DNA from: an uncultured Paracoccaceae bacterium
GTDB lineage: Bacteria > Pseudomonadota > Alphaproteobacteria > Rhodobacterales > Rhodobacteraceae
DNA length: 64,000 bases
Direction: 5' to 3'
Assembly: GCA_947498645.1 (NCBI GenBank)
Contig: CANMKS010000001.1
Location: forward strand, 310,001-374,000
Under the pieces are notes generated by a model. That model was not told where the DNA came from. It ran no database searches and was given only the letters and a program-made list of their open reading frames with translations. Shown piece after piece: positions 10,039 to 18,002 of this stretch (position 1 is its first letter; every line of letters starts with the position of its first letter). The position numbers were made by a program, and so were the translations under genes.

Positions 10039-10071
10039 CTTATATGAGGGTTCCACTCACTGGAAGGTCAA
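10039..10071 (-). promoter_or_regulatory. CueR-type promoter of copA-cueR
   Basis: On the reverse strand a -35 element TTGACC (10066-10071) is separated by 19 bp from CATATA (10041-10046), or by 21 bp from the better -10 match TATAAG (10039-10044). Within the spacer the imperfect dyad CCTTCCA-GTGAG-TGGAACC closely resembles known CueR operators. An over-long spacer with a central dyad is the hallmark of MerR-family promoters. It lies about 30-60 bp upstream of the copA start. Confidence 0.8.
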
Positions 10072-10104
10072 GGGTTTTGGCAATGTTTCTTTGAACGGCC
10101 TAAA

Positions 10105-10824
10105 TTACTCTGCTTGACGGACGTCCGCGACATAGCCCTGCAATTCTGCCAGCGGGACGGCGCCGGGGACAAGCGCATTGCCAATCACAAAAGCAGGCGT
10201 GCCGGTAAAGCCGAGCCCTTGGGCCAAGGCTTGCGTGGTCTCGAAATGTGCGTTGATTTCCGGTGCGTCCATATCCACGATCAGCTGATCCACATCGATG
10301 CCAACTTCGCGGGCGGCCGCAAGAACCGATGCCTCGGTCGCGCGTCCGCGCAATTCCATCAAGGCCCAATGCAGCTCTTGATATTTGCCCTGCGCACGGG
10401 CAGCCAAGGCGGCGCGCGATGCAAAGACTGACCCTTCACCCAAAATGGGCCACTCGCGATAGACTACTTTGAGATCGGCGTCTTCCGCCAGCAGCGTCTT
10501 CACTTCGGCGGCTGCCCGTTTGCAGTAGGGGCAGTTATAGTCAAAAAACTCGACGATCACCGCATCGCCATCAGCATTGCCGACAAAAGGTGCATTCGGA
10601 TCATTTTCCAGCAAGGCGCGCTGCTCTTGCAGAACTTGCGCCTGTGCCGCGGCCTGGGCTGTATCGCGCTGCTGCTCAAGAATCGCCACCGCTTCCATGA
10701 TAATCTGCGGGTTCTCTAGAATCGCCTCAAGCGCAAGCCGCTTGATCTGCTCTTCTGTCATCTCCTGCGCCATGGCGCTGTACGGCAAAAGCGCGAGAGC
10801 CGCCGCCACAATCAATCTCTGCAT
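10105..10824 (-). CDS. Periplasmic DsbA-family thiol:disulfide oxidoreductase
   Basis: 239 residues from the ATG at 10824 (MQRLIVAAALALLPYSAMAQ, a clear Sec signal peptide). An in-frame ORF extends to 11385, but that extension has no family similarity and overlaps the divergent permease gene. A helical/coiled region (about 22-75) precedes the thioredoxin fold with active site C98-P-Y-C101 in EFFDYNCPYCKR. The cis-proline loop is TGTPAFVIG. The layout resembles Com1/ScsC-like DsbA proteins. Role: disulfide formation or isomerisation in the periplasm; the partner is unknown. It may be linked to copper stress because it lies behind copA, but it is a separate transcription unit. Confidence 0.88.
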   Translation of the reverse strand: MQRLIVAAALALLPYSAMAQEMTEEQIKRLALEAILENPQIIMEAVAILEQQRDTAQAAAQAQVLQEQRALLENDPNAPFVGNADGDAVIVEFFDYNCPYCKRAAAEVKTLLAEDADLKVVYREWPILGEGSVFASRAALAARAQGKYQELHWALMELRGRATEASVLAAAREVGIDVDQLIVDMDAPEINAHFETTQALAQGLGFTGTPAFVIGNALVPGAVPLAELQGYVADVRQAE

Positions 10825-10916
10825 GGTGTGTCCCGTCGCTATATAGCATTGCAATCCAAGTCGCGCGCATAAGATCACTTCGGGCCGGAATGTGCCATAC
10901 ACAACTCCGTAAGTGA

Positions 10917-10955
10917 CCTGATGTCGCAGCGCGAGCATGTTGCCTGATGTCGCAG
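10917..10955. repeat. Two 13-bp direct repeats upstream of the ABC permease
   Basis: CCTGATGTCGCAG occurs at 10917-10929 and again at 10943-10955, 26 bp start to start, immediately before the GTG at 10957. Identical phasing of about 2.5 helical turns could be a regulator site or a small duplication. The whole 132-bp gap between dsbA-like and permease genes shows nothing else I recognise. Confidence 0.6.
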
Positions 10956-10956
10956 G

Positions 10957-12663
10957 GTGATTGCTGACTTGCCCCCGGCGCAGGCTTTGGATTACCTGCA
11001 CCCCATGGAACGACTGCACCACAAGGGTCAGATAGCACGCGCCTTGCTCAGCAAGGGGTTTACGGTGATCGCAATCATCGTGACCGTGATCTGTGTTGTG
11101 CCCTATCTGGGTGTGCTTGCGGCTGCCTTCTCTGGCTCTTTCGAAACGCTCAGCCATTTGGCAGCGACAGTGCTGGGGCGCTATACGCTCACCACGATCG
11201 CTCTGGTGGTCATGGTGATGGTGAGTAGCGCCATCATCGGTGCGGGTGCGGCCTGGCTTGTGACCATGGCCGAGTTTCCCGGACGACGCTGGATCGAGAT
11301 TGCCCTGGCCCTGCCACTGGCCTTTCCAGCCTATGTTCTGGCCTACGGCTATACCCATGTGCTTGATCATCCGGGCATTGTGCAAACCACATTGCGGGAT
11401 GTCGCAGGCTGGGGGCCGCGCGACTATTGGTTTCCCGAGATACGATCAATTGGCGGCGCGGCCATGATGCTAACGCTGGTGCTTTATCCTTACGTTTACT
11501 TGTTGGCGCGTGCGGCCTTCGCCGCACAGGGTGCCGGCACTTTTCTTGCGGCACGGGTGTTGGGGAAATCGCCGTTTCAGGCGTTCTTTCAAGTCTCATT
11601 GCCCATGGCGCGCCCAGCAATCGCATCAGGGGTCATGCTGGTTGCGATGGAGACGATCGCGGATTTTGGCACCGTTGCCTATTTTGGGGTGCAGACCTTT
11701 GCGGTGGGGATCTACACAAGCTGGTTCACCATGGCCGACAGGGCAGCGGCTGCCCAATTGGCATTGGGGCTGCTGGCATTCGCACTACTTCTGGCGATGC
11801 TGGAACGGTCAAGCCGGGGCAACGCAAAATACACCAACGGGCGACGCAACATGCCAATGAGCCGCCTGAGACTGAGCCGCGCGCAACAGACCGGCGCAAT
11901 TCTCTTCTGCCTGACGCCGGTGCTCTTGGGTGTCATCCTGCCCGTGATTGCGCTAACAACCATGGCGCTGGGATCGGAACAGAATTTGCTGAGCCCACGT
12001 TATCTGGGCTTTATCCAGAACTCGCTGACTCTCGCCAGTGTCTCAGCTGTGCTGGCCGTGCTGGCTGCCTTGGTTTTGGGCACCTTGCACCGGGTGCGGG
12101 CCACGCGGCTGACGGGGACATCGCTTTATCTCGCCCGGATCGGTTACGCGGTGCCCGGCGGGGTTATTGCGGTCGGTTTGCTGGTGCCCTTCGCCGCATT
12201 CGACAACGGGCTTGATGCGTGGATGCGCACAAATTTCAACGTTTCAACGGGGCTTTTGTTCACTGGCTCGATCTGGCTGTTGATCTTTGCCTATCTTATC
12301 CGCTTTCTGGCTGCTGCAATTGGTGCCTATGAGGGGGGTATTGCGTCAGTCGGCGCAAACATGGACGCAGCCGCACGCACGTTGGGACAGGATATGCCCG
12401 GCCTTGTGCGGCGCATCCACATGCCACTTTTGCGCACAAGCCTGCTGACGGCCGGGCTGATCGTCTTTGTTGATGTCATGAAAGAACTGCCTGCCACCCT
12501 GATCATGCGGCCCTTCAACTATGACACGCTGGCCGTGCAGGCCTATCGGCTGGCGTCGGATGAGCGGCTTGAGGGGGCGGCGGTGCCAAGCCTTGTCATT
12601 GCGGCTATCGGGCTGATCCCTGTGATCCTGCTTTGCCGCCGGATTGGGGCGGGACGGGCCTGA
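10957..12663 (+). CDS. Iron(III)-type ABC transporter permease, two-domain (FbpB/SfuB-like)
   Basis: 568 residues with about 12 hydrophobic segments arranged as two fused binding-protein-dependent permease domains, the usual form for Fe(III) transport permeases. Each half has an EAA-like loop (for example LGKSPFQAFFQVSLPMARPAI in the first and TLGQDMPGLVRRIHMPLLRTS in the second). The start could be GTG 10957 or ATG 11005 (MERLHHKGQ); neither has a strong Shine-Dalgarno. No periplasmic binding protein or ATPase is adjacent, so the rest of the importer must be encoded elsewhere. Iron as substrate is a family inference; thiamine or polyamine relatives are less likely. Confidence 0.85.
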   Translation: MIADLPPAQALDYLHPMERLHHKGQIARALLSKGFTVIAIIVTVICVVPYLGVLAAAFSGSFETLSHLAATVLGRYTLTTIALVVMVMVSSAIIGAGAAWLVTMAEFPGRRWIEIALALPLAFPAYVLAYGYTHVLDHPGIVQTTLRDVAGWGPRDYWFPEIRSIGGAAMMLTLVLYPYVYLLARAAFAAQGAGTFLAARVLGKSPFQAFFQVSLPMARPAIASGVMLVAMETIADFGTVAYFGVQTFAVGIYTSWFTMADRAAAAQLALGLLAFALLLAMLERSSRGNAKYTNGRRNMPMSRLRLSRAQQTGAILFCLTPVLLGVILPVIALTTMALGSEQNLLSPRYLGFIQNSLTLASVSAVLAVLAALVLGTLHRVRATRLTGTSLYLARIGYAVPGGVIAVGLLVPFAAFDNGLDAWMRTNFNVSTGLLFTGSIWLLIFAYLIRFLAAAIGAYEGGIASVGANMDAAARTLGQDMPGLVRRIHMPLLRTSLLTAGLIVFVDVMKELPATLIMRPFNYDTLAVQAYRLASDERLEGAAVPSLVIAAIGLIPVILLCRRIGAGRA

Positions 12664-12666
12664 GCG

Positions 12667-13452
12667 TTACTTTCCCTTCCAGACCGGATCACGCTTTTCG
12701 GCAAAAGCACGCGCGCCCTCAAGCTGATCCTCTGAGCGATAAAGCCTCTCGACCGTCTCAAACTGACTTTTGGTGATCTTGTTCATCGCATCCTGAAATT
12801 TCATGTCCTCTGCCTCGCGCACGACCTCTTTCAAGGCGGCGTAAACCAGTGGCGGGCCAGACGCGATCAAGGCGGCGGTCTTGCGCGCCTCTGCCATCAG
12901 ATCGCCTGCCGGTACGACACGATTGATCAAGCCCCAGCGCGCGGCTTCTTCGGCATCAATCCAGCGCCCGGTCAGCAGCATTTCCATGGCAATGTGATAG
13001 GGAATGCGCTTGGGCAGCTTAATCGATGCGGCATCCGCAACCGTGCCCGAGCGAATTTCCGGCAAGGCAAAGGTGGCGTGCTCTGCGGCCAACAGGATGT
13101 CACCCGAAAGCGCCAGTTCCAGCCCGCCACCGCAGCAGATCCCGTTGATCGCCATGATTACCGGCTTGTTCAGCCCGCGCAACTCCTGCAAGCCACCAAA
13201 GCCCCCACGGCCATAGTCGCCGTCCACAGCGTCGCCCTCAGCGGCGGCTTTCAAATCCCAACCGGGGCAAAAGAATTTTTCGCCGGCACCGGTCACAATG
13301 GCAACCCGCAGATCGGGATCATCGCGAAAATCGGCAAAAACCTCGCCCATGATCCGACTGGTTGCCAGATCAATCGCATTGGCCTTGGGACGGTCCAGCG
13401 TCACCTCAAGGATATGCCCGTCTTGTTTTGTCTTGATGGGGGTATCGGTCAT
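12667..13452 (-). CDS. Enoyl-CoA hydratase family protein, carnitinyl-CoA dehydratase-like
   Basis: 261 residues, crotonase fold. RPKANAIDLATSRIMGEVF, KFFCPGWDLKAAAEGDAVDGDYG, the oxyanion-hole region GICCGGGLELALSGD and LPKRIPYHIAMEMLLTGR are close to CaiD (crotonobetainyl-CoA hydratase). Family function: reversible hydration of crotonobetainyl-CoA or related enoyl-CoAs. It overlaps the CoA ligase gene by 4 bp and is last of a three-gene reverse-strand operon with a ligase and an acyl-CoA dehydrogenase. A carnitine or gamma-butyrobetaine-like substrate is plausible, but no CaiB/CaiT/carnitine dehydrogenase is seen. Confidence 0.85.
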   Translation of the reverse strand: MTDTPIKTKQDGHILEVTLDRPKANAIDLATSRIMGEVFADFRDDPDLRVAIVTGAGEKFFCPGWDLKAAAEGDAVDGDYGRGGFGGLQELRGLNKPVIMAINGICCGGGLELALSGDILLAAEHATFALPEIRSGTVADAASIKLPKRIPYHIAMEMLLTGRWIDAEEAARWGLINRVVPAGDLMAEARKTAALIASGPPLVYAALKEVVREAEDMKFQDAMNKITKSQFETVERLYRSEDQLEGARAFAEKRDPVWKGK

Positions 13453-15482
13453 TGGGGGTCTCCTGTGGTGATCAGCGCATCAACGGCGATGGCATGGGTC
13501 GGGCCGCAAAGCAGCGGATTAATCTCTACTTCGAACGGGGCTTCAGCCATCACATAGGATTGCACAGCCATGACCGCGTCAATGATCGCGTCGATATTTG
13601 CCGCAGGTCTGCCACGATAGCCTTGCAGGACACGGGCGACACGCAGCTTTGATAGACCCGCACGCACTTGGTCGCGGTCCACCGGGACGGTCATATTGAC
13701 GCTGTCCACCAGTAATTCAGTCAGGATGCCACCGGCGGCCAAGGTCAACACATAGCCATGTGCAGGGTCTCGCACGACACCGACCAGCAATTCCGCGACT
13801 GTATCGGCAATCATCTCTTCGACCAGAAAGCGCGTGGTTGGCATCGCACGCGCGGCATCCACCAAGGCGGCTTCATCCGGCAACCCCACAGCGACGGCAC
13901 CGGCATCGGTCTTGTGGGCGATACCTTCACCTTTGAGCACAACCGGATAGGTGAGGTCACGCGCGACGGTCGCCAGATCCTTCAGTGCCGCCTGTCGGGA
14001 CTGGGGGATAAAAACACCATAGGCGGCGAGGGCCGCCTTTGATGCGGCCTCATTCAGAACGCGGCCCGCTGTCATTTCAGGCGGGATAAGGACCGCAGGA
14101 TCAGAGCCACTTTCCTCACCCAAACCTGCGGCAACACTGATCGCTTCCAAGGCCTCCGGCATACCGCACATGGGCAGAATGCCCTTGCCCACCAGTCGCT
14201 GCGCCACGGCTTCCGGCATCGTCTCAACCACTGAACTCAGCACGGCAATGGGGCGACCCGTCCGGGCCTGCGCGCGACACACCGCGTTCAACGCCAGATC
14301 CCAATCGGGCGACGTACATTTGTCCGGGCGGGGGAAATCCAGGACAACGATGCCCAGCGCGATGTCATCCCTCATCATGGCGGCATAGGTCGTGGTCATC
14401 GCATCCTCATCGCCCCAGATGAACGTGTGATAATCAAGCGGGTTTGACAGGGCCACCAGTGGCCCCAGCGCCGCGCGCAGCACGTCCTTTTGCGCTGGAT
14501 TCAGCGGTGGGAATGAAACTTCCGTGCCCAGCGCCGTATCGGCCATCAGGCTTGCCTCGCCCCCTGAACATGAAAGCGACGCGATCCGGGCAGAGCGAAG
14601 CGGGCCGACCACGTGCAAAAGCTTGAGCGTCTCCAGTAATGCAGACAGTGATGTCACGCGTCCGATCCCCAAGCGGGCCAGCAACGCATCAGCCCCGCCG
14701 TCACTCCCGGCGATGGATGCTGTGTGCGAAACTGCGGCCTGTTGCGCCTGCTCTGACCTGCCAACCTTGAGTGCGACAATCGGTTTTCCTAGCGCCTGCG
14801 CGGCTGTTGCCAGATCGACAAAAGCCGCAAGATCATCAATGCCTTCCACATAAAGCCCAAGTGCTGTGACCTTGGGGTTCGCCAGAAGTGCCTTGCCAAT
14901 TTCCGACAGCCCGGTCTGCGCCTGATTGCCAACCGTGGCCACAAACGCCACGGGCAGGCCGCGCTTTTGCATCGTCATGTTGATCGCCACATTGGACGAC
15001 TGCATGACAAGGGCGACACCGCTGTCCACCCGGTCGCCGCCATGTTGATCGGGCCACAAGGCGACACCATCCAGATAGTTCAGAAAGCCATAGCAGTTGG
15101 GCCCCAACACCGGCATATCACCGGCAGCAGCCAGCAAGGCGGTTTGCAGATCATCACCGTCTGCCATCTCATGCGCCGCTTCGCGAAACCCCGAAGCAAA
15201 GCAAACGGCACCCCCTGCCCCCATCTGCGCAAGCTGGGCGACAACATCAATGGTGGCGTGACGGTTCACCCCGATAAAGACGGCATCTGGCGGCGCAGGC
15301 AGGTCGCCAACACTGCGCAATGGCGCGACACCAGCAATGTCATCCTTTGTCGGATGCACGGCATGGATCGCCCCGGCAAAGCCCATCTTTTGACATTGCA
15401 GGATGACTTGTTCGCACCAGGCGCCACCGCCCACAACGGCGATCGATTGGGGTTGGAAAAGCCGTTGCAGCCGGTCCATCAC
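13449..15482 (-). CDS. Acetate-CoA ligase (ADP-forming) family acyl-CoA synthetase, fused alpha and beta subunits
   Basis: 677 residues. The N-terminal CoA-binding domain is followed by succinyl-CoA-ligase-like domains containing AAVSHTASIAGSD, where the His is the expected phosphorylated residue. A C-terminal ATP-grasp domain starts near YPVVLKGEGIAHKTDAGAVAVGL. These enzymes form or cleave acyl-CoA thioesters with ATP/ADP and phosphate. In this operon it probably activates the acid that the acyl-CoA dehydrogenase and hydratase then process. It overlaps both neighbours by 4 bp. Substrate unknown. Confidence 0.88.
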   Translation of the reverse strand: MMDRLQRLFQPQSIAVVGGGAWCEQVILQCQKMGFAGAIHAVHPTKDDIAGVAPLRSVGDLPAPPDAVFIGVNRHATIDVVAQLAQMGAGGAVCFASGFREAAHEMADGDDLQTALLAAAGDMPVLGPNCYGFLNYLDGVALWPDQHGGDRVDSGVALVMQSSNVAINMTMQKRGLPVAFVATVGNQAQTGLSEIGKALLANPKVTALGLYVEGIDDLAAFVDLATAAQALGKPIVALKVGRSEQAQQAAVSHTASIAGSDGGADALLARLGIGRVTSLSALLETLKLLHVVGPLRSARIASLSCSGGEASLMADTALGTEVSFPPLNPAQKDVLRAALGPLVALSNPLDYHTFIWGDEDAMTTTYAAMMRDDIALGIVVLDFPRPDKCTSPDWDLALNAVCRAQARTGRPIAVLSSVVETMPEAVAQRLVGKGILPMCGMPEALEAISVAAGLGEESGSDPAVLIPPEMTAGRVLNEAASKAALAAYGVFIPQSRQAALKDLATVARDLTYPVVLKGEGIAHKTDAGAVAVGLPDEAALVDAARAMPTTRFLVEEMIADTVAELLVGVVRDPAHGYVLTLAAGGILTELLVDSVNMTVPVDRDQVRAGLSKLRVARVLQGYRGRPAANIDAIIDAVMAVQSYVMAEAPFEVEINPLLCGPTHAIAVDALITTGDPQ

Positions 15483-16639
15483 GCACCCAATGGGCGCAAA
15501 AGCTCGCGGCTGATGATGTGACGTTGAATTTCAGACGTGCCGTCCCAGATACGTTCAACGCGCGCATCACGCCAGAACCGCTCTATCGGGAAATCATTCA
15601 TCAGGCCCATACCACCGTAGATTTGCAGCGTTGCGTCAGTGACCCGCGCGAGCATCTCGGTCGCATAGACCTTGGCCGATGCGATCTCGCGGTTCGCAGG
15701 CAAGCCTTCGTCCAGACGCCACGCCGCCGCCAGCGTCATCAGATCAGCGGCGTCAATCTCGGTGATCATATCGGCAATCTGAAAGCTGACGCCCTGGAAT
15801 TTGCCAATCGGCTGTCCGAATTGCTGGCGTTCTGCGGCATAGTTCAACGCATATTCAAAACAACGACGCGCGCGTCCAACTGACATTGTCGCTACCGTGA
15901 TCCTTGTGGCGTAGAGCCATTCGTTCATGACCGCAAACCCACCATCAACCTCGCCCAGAACCTGGGCATCGGGCAGACGGCAATTGTCGAAATCCAGAAT
16001 ACAGTTGTTGTAACCACGGTGACTGACCGAGGCATAGCCATCACGCACCGTAAACCCCGGCGTTCCACGATCCACAAGGAATGTGGTGATCCGCTTCTTG
16101 GGACCGCGCGGCGTTTCATCAACGCCAGTTGCCACAAAGACAATGAAGAAATCGGCGTGATCCGCACCCGAGATAAAATGCTTGGAGCCATTCAGCACCC
16201 AATCACCACCATCGCGGACCGCGCTGCATTTCATACCGCGCACGTCCGATCCTGCGTCAGGTTCGGTCATGGCCAGTGCATCCATGCGTTCGCCCCGCAC
16301 CGCGGGCAACAGATAGCGGTCGCGCTGTTCCCCTTCGCAGGCCATCAGGATGTTTTGCGGGCGCCCAAAAAAATGGTTAAGCGCCATCGACCCACGGCCC
16401 AGTTCCCGTTCAACCAAAGCAAAGTCAACATGGCTCAGGCCAGCACCACCAACCTCTTCCGGAAAGTTGCAGGCGTAGAACCCCAGTTCAATTGTCTTGC
16501 GCCTGATCTCTTCCGCAACCTCTTTGGGGACTTCGCCGGTCCGTTCGACGGCATCTTCATGCGGATAGATTTCATGCTCCACAAATGTGCGAACCGTATC
16601 CACAATCATCTGCTGTTCCTGGGTGAGGCCAAAATGCAT
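15479..16639 (-). CDS. Acyl-CoA dehydrogenase with Asp at the usual catalytic Glu position
   Basis: 386 residues from the ATG at 16639 (MHFGLTQEQQMIVDTVRTF). It is preferred over the ATG at 16651 because GGAG lies 6 bp upstream of it. FAD/acyl-CoA dehydrogenase motifs: LAMTEPDAGSDVRGM, SHRGYNNCILDFDNCRLPD, RQQFGQPIGKFQGVSFQIADM and LQIYGGMGLMNDFPIERFWRDARVERIWDGTSEIQ (given in parts). The segment IWDGTSEIQ has Asp (D366) where most acyl-CoA dehydrogenases have the catalytic Glu (YEGTSEIQ). It is first gene of the ligase-hydratase operon, so it likely makes the enoyl-CoA for the CaiD-like hydratase. Confidence 0.9.
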   Translation of the reverse strand: MHFGLTQEQQMIVDTVRTFVEHEIYPHEDAVERTGEVPKEVAEEIRRKTIELGFYACNFPEEVGGAGLSHVDFALVERELGRGSMALNHFFGRPQNILMACEGEQRDRYLLPAVRGERMDALAMTEPDAGSDVRGMKCSAVRDGGDWVLNGSKHFISGADHADFFIVFVATGVDETPRGPKKRITTFLVDRGTPGFTVRDGYASVSHRGYNNCILDFDNCRLPDAQVLGEVDGGFAVMNEWLYATRITVATMSVGRARRCFEYALNYAAERQQFGQPIGKFQGVSFQIADMITEIDAADLMTLAAAWRLDEGLPANREIASAKVYATEMLARVTDATLQIYGGMGLMNDFPIERFWRDARVERIWDGTSEIQRHIISRELLRPLGA

Positions 16640-16733
16640 GGCATGCTCCATCGCGATATTCCGAAGGAAAGCCTAAGAAGGCCAAATGAAAAAGTCATGC
16701 GAAATTCTGCGCAGACTGATATAAATCTTCCGG

Positions 16734-17015
16734 ATGGAAATGGAGCAAACCTTGTTTGATGTATGCGGCGAAACGGTCAGCGTCCTATACGCTGTGATCT
16801 TTGGCGCGGGCGATGCCTGCGTGCGGCTTGATCTGTGGTCGCTTGGTTCGGCCTTTGCAGCCTTCATTGTCCTTGTTGTGATTGCACAGTTTGCGGCTCG
16901 CAGGCTCTGGGCGCGCATCACTGGGCCTTCCGGAAAAGGCCTACACTCCGACGAACAGACCATACCTATGGGACGCGGCGACACTGAAAGCCCGATCAAA
17001 CGCAGCCGGTTCTAG
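16734..17015 (+). CDS. Small predicted membrane protein, unknown
   Basis: 93 residues, not recognised. One strong transmembrane helix (LGSAFAAFIVLVVIAQFAARRLWARI, roughly residues 35-61) is followed by a polar basic tail. It fills the 360-bp gap between the acyl-CoA dehydrogenase and bhcR genes and overlaps the bhcR stop by 4 bp on the opposite strand. Codon usage looks like that of real genes nearby, but no clear Shine-Dalgarno precedes the ATG. It could be a genuine orphan or a chance ORF. Confidence 0.45.
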   Translation: MEMEQTLFDVCGETVSVLYAVIFGAGDACVRLDLWSLGSAFAAFIVLVVIAQFAARRLWARITGPSGKGLHSDEQTIPMGRGDTESPIKRSRF

Positions 17016-17839
17016 CCTGCGGGGCGGTAGTTTCCGCCTGTTGCCCGCGTCAATTGCTGCGCTGCTTCCATCACGGGACCGGCAAGCGCCTCGATCCGAT
17101 CCAGCGTGATCCGCGAGGTGGGGCCTGATACAGAGATACCCGCAACAGCCTCACCAAAAACATCATAGACTGGGGCCGCAATACACCGCATGCCCAGATT
17201 GCGTTCTTCACCGTCCACCGCATAGCCGCGCGCCTTAGTGATCTTGAGGTCCGCGATCATTGCCTCCGGATCGACCAAAGTGAATTCCGTAAAACGCTCC
17301 ATCTGCCCTGCTGCCAGAACCTGCCGCTGGCGTTTGTCATCCATGCGGCTGAGCAACGCCTTGCCAATACCAGATGAATGCATCGCCGACGCAGTGCCCG
17401 GCGGAAAGAACGCGCGTATCGTTGCATGGGTCTCGACCTGCCACAGAAACAGAACCTTACCATCCCGCTCAATCCCCAGATTGGCGGTTTCACCTGTTGC
17501 CTCCATCAACGCACGCATGATCGGGCGCGCGCGTTCGACAAGGGACGTGCGACGCAAGAAATGTGACCCGGTCAAATAAGCCTCAGCACCGACATTCCAG
17601 ACCTGGGTTTGCTCATCAAAATCGGCAAAGCCACGCCCTTGGAAGGTCGTCAACACCCGGTAAACTGTGGCAGGAGACTGTTCCAGCGCACCCGCGATTT
17701 CTGACAACGTGCCGCCCTGCATCTCACCCAGCTGGACCAACACCTCAAGCGCGCGATCAAGCGACTTGATCGTGTTCTGCGTGCCCTTGTTGTCCCACGC
17801 CTTGGGGCGTCCGCGCCCGCGTTTCGTGCCATCCATCAT
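17012..17839 (-). CDS. bhcR: BhcR, IclR-family regulator of the beta-hydroxyaspartate cycle
   Basis: 275 residues. A basic N-terminus (TKRGRGRPKAW) precedes the IclR winged HTH (about 22-80, SLDRALEVLVQLGE...LSEIAGALEQSPATVYRVL) and the C-terminal IclR effector domain (GTASAMHSSGIGKALLSRM, RGYAVDGEERNLGMRCIAAPVYD). In Paracoccus denitrificans BhcR is a glyoxylate-responsive IclR regulator divergent from bhcABCD; the same divergent arrangement is seen here. Two near-identical inverted repeats in the intergenic region are candidate operators. Confidence 0.92.
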   Translation of the reverse strand: MMDGTKRGRGRPKAWDNKGTQNTIKSLDRALEVLVQLGEMQGGTLSEIAGALEQSPATVYRVLTTFQGRGFADFDEQTQVWNVGAEAYLTGSHFLRRTSLVERARPIMRALMEATGETANLGIERDGKVLFLWQVETHATIRAFFPPGTASAMHSSGIGKALLSRMDDKRQRQVLAAGQMERFTEFTLVDPEAMIADLKITKARGYAVDGEERNLGMRCIAAPVYDVFGEAVAGISVSGPTSRITLDRIEALAGPVMEAAQQLTRATGGNYRPAG

Positions 17840-17855
17840 GAATTCCGCTTACTAA

Positions 17856-17870
17856 TGAAAAACTATTTCA
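17856..17870. promoter_or_regulatory. Candidate BhcR operator 1 (bhcR-proximal)
   Basis: TGAAAAACTATTTCA: perfect TGAAA/TTTCA arms (extended to ATGAAA/TTTCAT at 17855-17871) around a 5-bp centre. It lies 16 bp upstream of the bhcR start codon. A further ATGAAA half-site at 17875-17880 makes an overlapping inverted pair TTTCAT-TTT-ATGAAA. It matches operator 2 at 13 of 15 positions. Confidence 0.6.
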
Positions 17871-17926
17871 TTTTATGAAAAAACCAACCCACTGACAACA
17901 AACAATTTAATTTCCGATGTGCGATC

Positions 17927-17941
17927 TGAAAAATAATTTCA
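17927..17941. promoter_or_regulatory. Candidate BhcR operator 2 (bhcA-proximal)
   Basis: TGAAAAATAATTTCA: perfect 5-bp arms TGAAA/TTTCA with a 5-bp centre. It is 61 bp upstream of the bhcA start and 71 bp centre to centre from operator 1. Shared consensus TGAAAAAnnATTTCA. The pair lies in an AT-rich stretch between the divergent genes, where the bhcA promoter must be. Confidence 0.6.
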
Positions 17942-18002
17942 AAAAAATTGAGTGGCGTGGACAGCCCTGACAAAACAGGCTCACCCCAATGGAGGATTGG
18001 CC

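Noticed and set aside
10825-11385. N-terminal extension of the DsbA-like protein
   Set aside because: The signal peptide starts at 10824 and the extension is antisense to the permease gene and low in protein-like features.
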